This document shows, piece by piece, positions 14,197 through 28,800 of a stretch of 64,000 bases of DNA. Position numbers and translations under genes: made by a program. Under the pieces are notes generated by a model. That model worked only from the letters and a program-made list of their open reading frames with translations, did no database searches and had not been told where the DNA came from. The first letter of the stretch is position 1; each line of letters opens with the position of its first letter. Source of the DNA: Chlorokybus atmophyticus (Eukaryota; Streptophyta; Chlorokybophyceae; Chlorokybales; Chlorokybaceae); the NCBI GenBank assembly GCA_009103225.1, contig RHPI01003389.1, forward strand, positions 687,559 to 751,558. Reading direction: 5' to 3'.

Positions 14197-15554
14197 GATG
14201 AGGATATGAGTGGTAAGCAGCAACGTGCTGGCGCTTCTTGGTTTGCGTTGCGGCGCTTCTTGCATAATCCTACCTTTTTACGCTGCAGAGCCAGTCCCGA
14301 TGGAACTTGATGATGAGGATGCCAACGGGGAACGTCGCCAGCACCCAAGTTAGGGAACCACGACGGCTGCAGCAGCTGTGGACCTCGTGGACAGCGATGA
14401 TGACATCATGGTGCTGGACGGGCCGGGTGCTGAAGTTGAGGCGTCAACACTTGTGCCCCTGTTCATTTACCCTAGTGCAAATGCACGTGATGCGGTGCCA
14501 GTGTTTAAAGCGGACAGAAAGTTGCTGGACGGCAGACAGGAGCTCAACGACACTGTGCTCCACTTCTTTTGCAGGTATGAGCCTTGCGTTGTTGGTGTTG
14601 TGCAGCTGTGTCATGTATGTGTCGCTCACGCGCAGATATAAGGAAGAGGAGGTCGTGGGCAGAGCTGACGGCATTCACGTGAGGCTGTTCAACCCGCACT
14701 CTTACATCAAGATTGTGCATTGCCATGAACAACATAATTGGCACAATGGCAATCACAGGATATATAGGTGGGAGAACGATCCGTTTTCCAAGAACTTGCT
14801 GGCAGCAATTGTCAACCCAGACAGTCGGTGAGAGTGAAGCCAAGTTCTCGCACTATAGTGCTGCTGTACTTGCTCGCATGGACTCACTTTGAAGTCTGCA
14901 TGCCACAGGACTCACTGGAGTCTGCTGCTGGTGTGCAATCCTGGAGAGGAACTTGGAAGCAACACGCCGCCCTTGATCGTCCATCTCGACTCCCTTGGTC
15001 TACATCGCAACGTCGACGGACCAATGCGTGCTTATCTAAACTATATGTGGGGGCATGAAAGTGAGTGGCAACAGCGCTTCTCTCCCGCAAACGTCCCGCT
15101 ACTTGATCCACAGGTAGGACATGTTGTTTTGGCCTGATGATGAGGTCACGCTCTCTCCTGGCACAATCCCTATGTAGATGCACATACGTTTGGTTCGCCC
15201 GCATTGACATAGCGTGTTCGTGCAGGTCCCTCAGCAGAGGGATGGGGTTGCGTGCGGGCTGTTTGTCATGGTTTACCTTGACAAGTTTATAGATGGGATA
15301 CAAGCTGGTCCAATCAAGCAAAACGCCCCAATATCTTAGTAGGTACAGCTCATGCATTGGAATGTATCCATATGGCAGCTGCCTTAATGCAAAGTCGTGT
15401 AGGTTGACATGTGTTGAGCAACCAGATGGTGTGGGTGTGTGCAACTCAGATGCAAAAGGATTGGTTTCGTCCAAAAGAGGCAGACAACTTAAGGAGACGA
15501 CTGCGAACACTCATGGACAGCATTCCAGCACAGCAAACGTCACGGCGGATGTGA
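14197..15554 (+). pseudogene. Ulp1/C48 cysteine peptidase domain of the CACTA gene
   Basis: Four or five exons continue the frame of the TNP2-PHD part. An acidic linker (DLVDSDDDIMVLDG) is followed by a C48 peptidase core. The core shows the catalytic His in THWSLLLV, the Asp in VHLDSLGLH, the Gln in VPQQRDG and the Cys in GVACGLFVM, so the triad is complete. The last exon (about 15451-15554) has the typical C-terminal DWF...EADNLRRRL. C48 domains are common in plant CACTA elements, and SUMO-pathway interference has been proposed for them. In-frame TAG codons lie at 14351-14353 and, as a pair, at 15337-15342 just before the last donor site. Confidence 0.8.
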
Positions 15555-15659
15555 AGTAGCAGGCGGTTGGTACATAGCTAAACTGTGGTCAAGAGCACAG
15601 GTTCATTGGCCAGCTGTGTAATAGTAGCCCAAGCTAACTTTGTGCTTAATAGAATTTAG

Positions 15660-16191
15660 ATTGCAAGCAATTAGCATGCTTGCCTTTTCAATGGCACTTG
15701 GCACTTGGTGTAATTTCACAGCGGCAGTTTTGCCAAGTGGTGTTGAACATTCAATGGCACTTGGCAATTGGTGTATTTCATGCTATATATTCCCTGAATA
15801 TGACGGTGACTATGCAATGGTATTTAGGATTCAGGGTTTTCGCGGCAAGCCGTAGCCAGCACCACACACGCTGGGTAATTATTCTGCTGTTTGGGCACTG
15901 ACAATTCATTGTACCATATCGTTCATCAAGTACAACTTGACTGACCTTGAATATGCACGAAATACTCAGTTTAAAATTCAAAGCGTACGGGTTGAAACGA
16001 GGTTCAGTGGTATGTACGTTGAATATGAATGCGTCTTGCGGGTGAAGAACGCTGTTCCTTTTAGCAGGGATGGGACAGAAAGTACAATAACCATTGGATA
16101 TTCACGGACAAAAGGCGTGAAACGGATCAAGTCATTAATATTCAGACGAAATGGCGTGAATGATCAGGACTTGGGGGGTCCCAAAATTACC
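15660..16191. other. CACTA right subterminal region
   Basis: CAATGGCACTTGGCA(C/A)TTGGTGTA occurs near 15690 and 15753. Several AATATTCA/TGAATAT motifs, as in the left end, follow up to the right inverted repeat. No gene is seen. Confidence 0.5.
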
Positions 16192-16198
16192 GGTGTTG

Positions 16199-17539
16199 CT
16201 GCCGCTTGCTGAGAGATCACTGACGCTGTACGCGGACATACAAGCACATCTTGGGCACGCATGCACACGCACAAGCTAGGTTGCATACCCTGCCTGGCTT
16301 GTGACCCTGGATTACACCCCCGACTTACACCCCCACGCACACACTCACAAGTACGCACTCATGCTCACCCAGCTTGTTGCTCAACCTGATTAAACGCAAC
16401 GACGGCAACACATTATATACCCTTCAGGTGACTAGGAGCCCAACAAAGTGCGTATACGTGTCTGTGAGTGCCTGTGCGATCAAGCAGGTGTGTGCGCGGG
16501 TGCGTCTACATGTGCATGTGCATATGTGTGATGATATCATAAGATCTTGTGCAATAATATGCATGAGTGCGTTGATGTGTTCGTGCATGTTCAAGTCATG
16601 TGCACTTCAGTTATTGTAACGATGTGAGGGTGTATGGGTGTGCATATCGTTCATGTGCGTGCATGTATCAGTCTGTTCGCCTAACCTTCAACTTCGCCAA
16701 TAAAGTGTGCATGATGTCATCATAGCACGAGGAGGCTACCTTCTTGTAGTTTTTGTTGTTATGTGCACCAGTAAAGCGTGTTGCTTGTTGTAGCATAAGG
16801 GGGCTATCCATGCTGCTTATTTATAGACCATTAACATGTAGCAGCATACGTATGAAATTGCTTGTGAATAGCATATCAGATGACACATGTATGACACAGT
16901 GGTATGTCGGTGTCTTGTTGACAAATCTTAACGAGTATAGCAACATGTATCAATTGTATGGTACTGCACATTTGCGCGCATGCTAGTACTGTTACGAAAG
17001 ACAAACTTGCTTAGTGCAAGCATGTTGTTTAAGGAAACTTTATGTGATCGATTGCACTAATTAACATGTTATATGATCATTGCAAAAAAGTTATTCAAAC
17101 GCATAGCTTTATGCCAAGGTAAAGTGTTTAAATATTTTAAAAAACACACATGCTACATTACATATATTGCATAGACAATTCGACAAGTTAAATCGACAAT
17201 TTAAATATAGCTGAATTATTAATGGCTTGAGTTGCAGTTTGAATAAGGCATTGGATGCCTTGTTAATTGTGGAATCGATGCATTATTTTTTGGGTCATTA
17301 TAGCAAAAAGTTGAAATGAAAAACATATCGCAAGAACGAGTGTGGGTTGTTATATATGTGTCTCCACGGAATATATAAAACATGAGATAATTTGTAACGA
17401 ATGTACACATAGGTTACATTGGTACTGATGTTTTAATTTTGTATTAAATTATCATTGATTGACATTGAAGTGTGATTGTATATCAGCCTCTTGGGTGTAA
17501 CATTGTACCTAGTAAACCGTTGGTTTGAGTTTTGAACAC
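16199..17539. other. Intergenic, AT-rich, no gene recognised
   Basis: Between the CACTA and pogo elements the sequence becomes AT-rich from about 16.7 kb. Only short frames without resemblance to known families occur. Confidence 0.5.
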
Positions 17540-18246
17540 TAGGGTAAGTGTACCTAACTTCGGACGATTGCATAACTTCGGACAGTTAGCGCTATAGCCT
17601 TCTAGAGACGGTATTTTGTGTGCTATTGGCGGCCAAAAAGGGTGCCTGGTAGCTTATCGTGTAGGTATTAGCCTATCCTGTGCTCTCCTTAAATTTGAGT
17701 GTGATTGGTTAAGTTTTGGCGCTAGCACACCTCTTTAGCTGTCCGAAAATTTCTGCGTCAGCATGGTTGGGTGACTTTGAACTTTCAAGGATAGTGTTTA
17801 ACTTGACCAGTCAAAAGGCTTGATAGCTCCAGGGGTTGCCACTGTTGTGTAGTTAGTGCGCCCGAAATGGTTAGGTTACTGGAGACGTCATTAATAAGTT
17901 GTGGCGGGAAAAGTGCGAGTGCGGTGAAACCACTTGTGAGTGCATTGTGTTTGCGCTAGACTGTTTGTGCAGTATGTGTGTGTGTGTGAGGGCTGCTAGT
18001 GGGGGTGGCTGTTGGGTGGCGGCCTGGGCTGCTCTGTTGAGTAGCTGGTAGTGTAGATGTGTGAGGTGAGGTGCTGAGGTAGGTAGGAGCATACTCACAT
18101 GGTGTGCACACGAGGGCCACAAGGCACACGAGGCACTGAAGATTGGGATGCTGGCACAGAGATAATATTGCAACCATGTATGCGTGCTCATATCTTACTG
18201 CTGCTCGTATCTTACGTGCTAAACCTAAACCTCACTATGGGTTCAG

Positions 18247-20798
18247 GGTTCTACACCTGCTGCAAGTGGCAAGCGTCCAAGCAGGACACCTTCAGCGCCT
18301 GGTCCTCTTGAACGTGCACGGGGGCGCAGCAAGCAGGCCATGCGCAGTCTTGCTGGTCTCACGCACCGCAAGGGCATGCGCTACATCAACTACCATGGCC
18401 AAGGGTTGATGCTGAAGCTTGGGGTTGCTGTGGAAGATGTTAATATGGGCATGAGCTTAAGGATTGCTGCAGCAAAGCATGGAGTTCCTCGCTCTACCCT
18501 ATTCGATTACGTTACCTTACCTAAGAAGCTGCAGCTGCCGCATGGTTGCGGTCGTAAACCAGTGCTTGCTTGCACGGAGGAGGAAGAGCTTGTAGCATGG
18601 TTGACTTGGATGGCAGACCGTAGCGCTGCTGTAACACGCCCTGCCCTGTTACAAAAGGTTCCTCCGTTACTTGACTGCATGGTTGCTTGTATGCGCTAGT
18701 GTGAGATGTTGCAGTGCTGTGACTTACCTAGTGTTGCAGGTGGTTGAGATGCTGAAGGGGGATCCAGCACAGAGGATGAAGCGTTTTGGGCTGCGTGGCG
18801 TTCCGGGCTATAAGTGGCTGCGCCTCCTAATGAGCAGGCACAACCTGTCAAGTCGCGTAGTGGAGGGGCTGGATCGCAGGAGGTGGCAAGCTTGCACCCG
18901 GGATAACGTTACCGCCTTCTTTGAGCTGTATGTGAAGACCCTTGATGAGCTTGGTATTAATGACCCTACGAGGATCTTTACTGCCAACAAAACTGGGTTC
19001 GAGCCAGACAACCTAGGTGAGACTGAGAGTTAGCAGTGTGAAAATTTGCATGCATGCAATGGCTGACTCACCGTGTGTCTTGCCAGGTACCGTGAAGGTG
19101 ATATGCAAGAAGGGGTACAAGAACCCCTACTACAATCAGTGTGGCAGCAGGGAGCACATGAGTGTGATGGCTTGCGTCAGTGCGGTGGGCTAGTGGATGC
19201 CTCCGTTCTACATCCTCAAGGGCTCTCGCTTCACAAAACTACATGGATGCAGCACCATATGGAAGCTATATGCGTATGCAGGAGAATGCATACATGACGG
19301 TAGAGCTCTTTGTGGACTGGTTTGTCAAGTTCATACCTGGTGGGGTGAGCGTAGACAACCCAGTGCTGCTGCTGCTTGATGGTCACTCATCTCGGATGAA
19401 CCCGGAGCTATTGGAGAAGGCCCGCTGCATGGGAGTGCACATGCTCACCTTCCCTCCTCACATGACGCACCTGATGCAAGTGAGTGCACAAGATGGGTTC
19501 ATGCAATGCGTGAGTGATTGCACAAGATCATGACACAGATGCCACTTCAGGTCCTGGATGTCAGCTGCTTCAGGGCTCTGAAACAACATTACCGCACTGA
19601 GTTTCTATCTTGGCGCATGGAAGACCCCAGCTGCCCCATCACCAAGCTCAAGTTCGTTGAGTTGACTGCAAAGCCATTCCTATTGGCTATGACGCCAGCC
19701 AATATTGTCAGCGGATTCACAAAGACAGGTTAGTTGAGTGAATCACACGCACATCACATGCATTGTGCATGCACAGTGCACAATGCATGCACAATGCAAT
19801 ATACATAGGTTTACATATGCAGGTGTGTGGCCTGTAAACGTGCACGCACTAGACAGCAAAGTTCCAGAGATGCGCAAGCCAACAGCAGAGGATATCACAC
19901 CTGACTTGGCACATGCCCAAGCCCAGCACGAGTTTGGTGGACTTGCTCTGGATGGTGAGGGCGTACCTGTTAACCTTGAGGAGGAAGATTCAGACGCAAC
20001 ATAAGACGAGGACAGCACCAGTGATAAGGAGAATCATGAACCTCCTGCTCGAGGACCTGCTATCAGCAACGTCAATATCACCAACAACAACAGCATCAAC
20101 ATCAACAACAACAACCACGTTAACATCAACATCAATGGAGGGGCTGGCAACAACACTAACATTACATCAGGAGCGCAGCAGCAGGGGGATGGGCAAGGGT
20201 GGAGAAGCAAGCCAGCCAAAAACATTACACTCCCTGGTTCTGTGTGCCTTACATCAGAGGGTTATATCAAGGCCTTGCAAGCCAAAAAGGATGAGATTGA
20301 GGCCAAGAAGGCTGCAGTGGACGCACGCAAAAAGGCAGCAGCAATCTGGAAGCAGCTTGGCAGAAGGAGGTTGCTGCACTGCAGAGACAGGCTGCCAAGA
20401 GTCAGAGAGAGCTTGCTGCCTTGCAGAAGCAGCATGCAAAAGCAGATAAGGCTGCTGGCAGGCAACAAAAGCTGCTAACACAGCAAAAGCAGATTGCGCA
20501 TGCTGGCCCAACTCAAATCCGCACCAATGCAGGTCACCTGCACGGTGCCAATCCTGTGATTGTTGACCTTGAGACACAAGGTGGGCAACCTCAGCGTTAT
20601 GACAACCCACTGCTGGGTCTCAGCCCCATGGCCAGCCCAATTGGCAGCCCACAACACACGCATGTCATGTCCATGTCTCCCACACCTTCAGAGATGAGAG
20701 ATGCCAACCGAGTAGTGGATGCCAGCGTGGCAGCAGTGGCAGCATCAGCACGAAGCGTTCTCAACCTCAGGGCAGCTGCGCGTAGACACTATAGGTAG
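18247..20798 (+). pseudogene. pogo-type DDE_1 transposase, inactivated
   Basis: Exons are 18247-18657, 18740-19016, 19087-19479, 19551-19728 and 19823-20798. A psq-type helix-turn-helix (MSLRIAAAKHGVPRSTL) is followed by a Tc5-like DNA-binding region and the DDE_1 core. The usual first motif NxDETG reads TANKTG here, so the first catalytic Asp is Asn and the next Glu is Lys. The second Asp is present in LLLLDGHSSR and the third in VLDVSCF (normally QPLDV). Other lesions are TAG at 19191-19193, a frameshift between about 19240 and 19265, TAA at 20002-20004 with coding-like acidic sequence continuing, and a second frameshift near 20345. The C-terminal part is a Gln/Ala/Lys-rich coiled coil. The N-terminal start was not found. 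Confidence 0.85.
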
Positions 20799-21336
20799 TC
20801 GAGGGTTAGCATGTGTACATAGAGACTCCGCGCTCCACAGAATAGCACCTTGCCATATACCTGTGTCAGATGCACTGCATTGCATTGTTATGCAATGCAC
20901 AAACCACACGCAATCCACACCAAGTATAGCACAGTGTTAAACAGGCATATATACAATTGGATATGTGCACAGAGAATGCCCCCCCTCCCCCCCACTCCCT
21001 CCACACACACACACACACACTGTCACACACACAGTGGCCCAGCTCACCCACCATGCCAAATGCGCGGCTGCCTCTCTGCTCCCTTGCAGGTTGGGCAGCA
21101 CTGCGAGGCCATCTGCATGCAAACATGCAGCAGACTGAGTATCAGTCAACGAGGCAGAATGCAAGGAGTTCTAAGCGTGTAAGCCAGCATCCATGCACAC
21201 AACACAATCAAGCACAACGTACACACACACACACGCACGCACGCACGCACGCACGCACACACAGGTAGCAGACTGAGTGTCAGGCAGCAAGACAGAATGC
21301 AAGGCATTGTAAGCGAGAAAGCAAACATGCATCAAC

Positions 21337-21908
<572 letters not shown>

Positions 21909-22838
21909 ATTACACATGCATGCATCAACTTGCTTTTGCAAAAGCACACTCACACACACGGGGCAACGCACCGTATGCACATAGGGGCGAGGCAAATAAG
22001 AGGGGGGAGCTTGAGGGCACGGCGGAGAAGAATTGGCAGAGGGGTGGGCACAGGGCCAACGGCGGCGCCTAACTTCGGACAGATGACTACAACAACCTAG
22101 CCGCCCCCAAGCGGCAAACCCTCACCAACTTAGGGTTTCAGTGGCGTGACGGGCTGTCACATATCAGCACACACCGTCAGCACAGCCTGTGGGCGAATAG
22201 ACGCCATACGACCGCCACAACAGGCTGAAATGGCCGCTTTGCAGCCTGTCCGAAGTTAGGAAAACAGCCTTTTCAGTTGTTTCAACAAACCACTGACCTT
22301 GAAAGGCTAGAGTGCAGGCTGTACCTACCCATTTGACACATAGTCAAGCAGAGTGCATCCGTTGACAAACCACCTATCCAGCGAACTAACCCTAACCCCA
22401 AACAGACATATGCTCTGTACGCTAACCCTATCCTTAATTAGGTGTCCGAAGTATGGTACACTTACCCTATAAGGCTATAGAAATGTAAAGAAACGCTGTG
22501 TTAGCTACAACGTACACTCTGCTGCTACTTCAACGCACGTGTGCGTACGCAATTGCTTGCACGAAAGAAAATACGTGACCTTCGCGAAGTTGCTGCCGTC
22601 GCCTACGAGCAAACCCGCTTCCGGATCGCCGGCGGTCAGGCCATCGCGACGTGAGCAGATGATAGCGGAATTTTTGTGACTTATACTGGAAATCGGACCT
22701 CGTGAGAGATTCATGATTCTGTCGCTATTGTACCCCGACCATCATAGGCGTCAGATACACCGTACACCCCCCAAAGACCGTATTTCAAGGCCCTCTCGGC
22801 CTGAGAGTCTCGGGCCCCCGACCCACTATTTCACTCGA

Positions 22839-22859
22839 CCCCCCCCCCCCCCCCCCCCN

Positions 22860-22906
<47 letters not shown>
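22839..22906. repeat. Poly-C run joined to poly-G run
   Basis: Twenty C, one ambiguous base and 46 G in succession form a perfect hairpin on paper. Nearby G runs occur at 22985-23016. The switch from C to G at an ambiguous base suggests an assembly join. Confidence 0.9.
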
Positions 22907-22907
<1 letters not shown>

Positions 22908-23057
22908 GGGGGCGGGCTTTGTCTGACACCCCCCTTTTACGGGCAAAATACTACCCTAATACACCCCCCCTCATTGATTTTGCGGGGGGGCTTTGTTTGT
23001 AAGGGGGGGGGGGGGGTATTATTCGGGCAAATACGGTAGTGATCTATACCCTGTCCA

Positions 23058-23184
23058 TTGTTATACACTGTACCTTAAGGTATGGTGGATAGGGTATAGT
23101 AATCCATACCCTATCCATCACACTCTTAAGGTATATCAATCCATACCCTATCCATCACACTCTTAAGGTGCAGTGTATAACAAT
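23058..23184. repeat. Inverted repeat with internal CATACCCTATCCAT repeats
   Basis: ATTGTTATACACTG...CTTAAG at 23058 is answered by CTTAAG...CAGTGTATAACAAT ending at 23184. CCATACCCTATCCATCACAC followed by TCTTAAGGT occurs twice inside in tandem, and once inverted as TGGATAGGGTAT. The structure resembles a MITE or foldback element. No coding sequence is present. Confidence 0.65.
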
Positions 23185-23877
23185 AAATATGGTATATATC
23201 ACTATACCTTAAAGGTATAGTCATGGGTATGGTGTGAATCAATCCGCACATCATTCACAGTCATGCAATGCAAGCATTATGCACAAGCCACAATACATGC
23301 ACATCATGCCGCGCAAACATAACTTGTGTGCCAACACACAAACACACCTACACCACGAACATTCATAGCAACCATCACATTGCAATAATAAACGCATCAT
23401 CTATTACACTTACCACACAACTCACCGGGGGGCTGACTGATACTACAGTAATGTTGGAGCAGCAATATTATCAATGCATCGAGTTTGAAACAATTTGAGG
23501 CACGCATTTGCAAAAAGTTAATACTTTGCGCAATTAGCAAATGATTTTATGCAACCCTGAGCCGCGCGCCTCTCACCAAATTCTGAACGTGACCAGCAAC
23601 ACCATAAGCCTCACCTAACGCTTGTGGGGTGGGGGCATATGCCTCAAGTTATTGAAGGGTGTCATGCTTACTAAGTGTAGTATAGGAGTGTGTTACATGC
23701 ATTGTCAGTGACTGTTTGCTTGTACTTCGCAATGGCTACAAACTTTCGCCACAATTTCCACACACTCCAAACAACACATGCTGCTTGGTGAAGTCATGTT
23801 TGCTGGGACATCTAGAAATGGGCATGCAAAACATACACACTGCCTCATGAAAGCAACAGTTGTGTTCCGCCTGATGT

Positions 23878-25448
<1,571 letters not shown>

Positions 25449-25815
25449 TGTTGTTGATTTGCCGTGCGGGTCAGAATAGAACCCTAGTTCTGGCCTGGCC
25501 TAGTTCTAGCATGGCCCGGCATGGCCTGGTTGCCACCTGACTAAACGCGCAGCGGAAAATGCCACACGCTCGCTTGATTTGTGCTGCTGGTCACTGCCCG
25601 CAAGTTGTTGGCGATGTTGGGCGGCGACGGTGTGGCTGTCGGCGCCTGTAGTGTAGTGTAGTGTGGATACAGTGACAGCCAGGGCGGCGAGAGAGGCGAG
25701 CTCGCAAGCAGGCATGTGATAATTAGATTAGTGAAGTGAAGCACGCGCTGGTGGCGAGTCAGCTGCAAGCCGCAAATCTGCCTGTGCTTGCGTTCAGCTT
25801 AAACGCAAAGACACA
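25449..25815. promoter_or_regulatory. 367-bp shared upstream region of NAT9 and COG7
   Basis: The start codons of two divergent genes are only 367 bp apart. It holds repeats such as CTGGCCTGGCCTAG and GTAGTGTAGTGTAGTGTG. No TATA box is obvious. A bidirectional promoter is inferred from the geometry. Confidence 0.5.
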
Positions 25816-28800
25816 ATGCTTGTGGAAGTAACAGCCTTTGGGGAGGATGGTTTCTCTCCTCGAGCTTGGGTCAACCACATCGCCGCTGCAAAGCCAGCCG
25901 ATGAACCACTGGAACGGTACACGTACTTCAGCACATGCCAGGCGTCACGACCATTTGCACTGCCATATGTTGTTCGCATTGCATGGGCTGTGTGGCTGCC
26001 GACAGCAGTCGCATCATCCAGGCATCGCAGTGCATGTAAGATAATAGGTTCGCATTGCTGGTAAGAACCGAATGTGTGTTGCCCATCCGTTCATGTGCAG
26101 TCAGGTTATTTCTCAAGCCGTGTCATTACGTTGAGAATACCAGGCTTGGTTCATCAACCACACTAGACAGGCAAACAGCTGTTACGTGCAATAGTGTCCA
26201 GCAGGTTTCATAATGGACGCTGTATGTGCATACTACACGAACAATCAACTGATCATTTTGCGCTTGCTAAGTCAATGCACCGTCGGTGGTGTGTGCAGTG
26301 CTTGCATGCACACCGCAACTGCTTTTGGGGAGTCCAGAGGGATGCTTTGATCAACACGCTGAGTGCCAACCCAACCCGTTTGCCATTGACCATGTGGTTG
26401 GTTATCAGATACCTCTCCGAGATAGAGATGAAGGTGCAGCTAGTGGCTGAGGAGGTGGGCTTGTCGCTGGAAGACATCAGTGCACACTCACTCGTGCGCG
26501 TGCCTCGCGCGCACCAGCATGCTAGCCGTCTCGCTCACGATGCTCAGGCGCTCCGCACGCACCTGGCCTCCATCCTTAACCACTTCCAACAGGTGCTGCA
26601 ATCCTGCACGCTTGCAATGTGTTTTGTTTAAGTAGTGGTGCTTGTCGTGTGTTGATTATGCCAAGTAAGTGAGTCCAGACTGATTGCAGGTGGAGACGGT
26701 GTCTTCAGCATCAGTGCAAGCTCTAGCCAGCCTCGATCGTGTCAAGCAAAGGATGGAAAGCGCCAGAGACACCTTGCAAGAAGCTGCGGGCCTTGCAGAG
26801 CTGTCCGCGAAGGTATGTAGAAGTGGTTGGCGTGCAGCAACACAACTTGTGCTCACAACCATGTTGACGTGTTTTGAGCGTGCATTAGGCTGCACCATGT
26901 GGTCGCACAAGCCACCTTTGACCATGTTTTGCAACGAAGTACCGGATGCTCCTTGTGTATTGGAATGCGGGCTGGTGTAGGAGGGCCTGATGTAGACTTC
27001 AGATTGAGGACATGCGTAAAGATAACTACCTGTCGCAGGTGGAGACTGTGTTTGCCAAGGGCGACCTCCCACAGGTTGCCGATGTCTTAGCATCAATGCG
27101 GCGGTGTCTGGCTGTGCTTGGCGATGTACCAGAGTTTGCGGATGGACAGAAGCGCCTGCAGGTACACAACGTACACTCTCACCATGTTATCAACTGTCTA
27201 CATCAGCAGGCGCTGCGCATATACTCAATACAGCAGCAGTTCGAGGTGGTACGGGCACAGCAACTTTGTACACTTTTTCACATGCACTTGATGGTGTAAA
27301 TGGAAGCGTACATTGGTTGCATGTGCGGATGCTTATTGATAGGTGTGGTACTCAATTCACTTTGTCAACATAAGTATAACAGTTATTGTGTGCTGACATG
27401 AAGATGGGCTGCGCGGTGGGATGTGGATTTAACAATCTTGTGCTCTGCTTCCAGGCACTTGAGCAAAGGCTAGAGTCGATGCTCGAGCCGCGCCTGGTGC
27501 AAGTCTTAACAGACCGGAACGAGAAGGAGTCTGCTTCGCTGGCGGCCATACTGTTGCGCGTCGGGCGTGTAACAGCGCTTGAACGGCATTACACGCGTGC
27601 CAGGTCGCAAGCGCCTCTCAAGCTTTGGGAAGCTTTTGGCAACAAACCCGGCAAGGACGGTGACGAAGTGGGCAGTCCCAGCCGGTTTGCCACCTGGTTG
27701 CCCGGCTTGTATGATGAGGTGCGTGAGCTTTGTTGCCATAGCAGCATGACACTGATCGTGCCAAATAGCACAATACTGTAACCTGCCCAATCGCAAATCG
27801 CATTGGTTAATCAATCATGGTTGCCAATAAATGCATGAATAAGTATTGCGTTGAATATGCTTGCGTGATGAATTGCCAAACTTGCTCTATGTCAGGTCCT
27901 GTCATTGGTGGAGCGAGAGATTCGCTGGTGCTCCTCAGTCTTTCCAGATCTTTGCATGCAGCTGGTCAGCCAGTTGCTCACGAAGCTGTTCGATTCCATT
28001 GCCGGACCCTTCTCACAGCGCATTGACGATGCACTGGCAGCGATTGACGGGTGAGCATGTGGGTTGCTTTACCATCCTACTCAACACGTGTCAGTTGCTG
28101 TCTGCAAGCCTTGGCATGTTGGCTTCTGCTGAGAAGCGCTTACTATGCTCAGTTGACTATGGCAGGTTTTCAAGGCAAACTCCATTGGGTTTGCTGCTTG
28201 CATTGCATAGTACGACTGCTGCCTTTGAACGCAATCTGCAACCGGACCTTCAGCAATGCAGGTACTGGTGACTGCAGTGCAGTCGTGCATAGTACAGACC
28301 CGTCATGTATGTACAAGTGCTTGTTCAGCTGAGTTCTGTTTGAGCTCGTGTCAGTTGGCTTATGGCTTATGTCATGTGGTTCTTGGGTCGGCAGTCGGGA
28401 GCAGCTGAAAGGTTGCGTGAGAGTGGTATATTTAGCATATGAACCCCACAAGCAGCAATATGGGGAGCTGGAGCGCCAGCAGCTGCTGCATGATGTCGCC
28501 ACTGTCGATCTGACTGAAGCAGAGGAGGTGGCTGACACTGTTGCCAAGATGGAAGCCTCCATCCCTGTGGTACGTGTGTTTGATCTACCGCTGACCTCAT
28601 CGTCGGGCATGTTTTGGTGTTTGAGTCGAAGTTGGACGTATCGTTGTATACATTAGATCACAATCATGGTCTATCAGTTGCCGCGTTGTCGGCATCCCGT
28701 CCAGTGTCAGTAGGAAGACTGGCTGTGCTTGCAACTTCAACATCATAAAGAACACAAAGATGTAGTCCAGTTTTGTTGGGCAAAACAAGGATCTGCGCAG

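Larger units (their letters stand above)
1992..16195 (+). mobile_element. Autonomous CACTA (EnSpm) transposon, 14.2 kb
   Basis: The left end reads CACCGGTAATTTT and the right end, on the opposite strand, reads the same 13 bases. After two mismatches both ends continue into a C-rich run and then TCCTGA. The element is flanked by the 3-bp direct repeat TTG (1989-1991 and 16196-16198), as expected for CACTA elements. Subterminal palindromic motifs (TTCAGAC...GTCTGAA at 2027-2046 and 2116-2135) resemble the subterminal arrays that bind EnSpm accessory proteins. It encodes a plus-strand TNP2-PHD-Ulp1 gene and a minus-strand accessory gene, in divergent orientation from about 6.5-6.9 kb. A second CACTA-like element is nested at 12162-14196. 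The 5-bp start CACCG differs slightly from the usual CACTA. Confidence 0.88.
22470..23877. other. Intergenic region with homopolymers, no gene recognised
   Basis: It holds a poly-C/poly-G junction and an inverted-repeat cluster, listed separately. The remainder (23.25-23.88 kb) is AT-rich and has no recognisable gene. Part of it is the probable 3' untranslated region of the NAT9-like gene. Confidence 0.5.
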
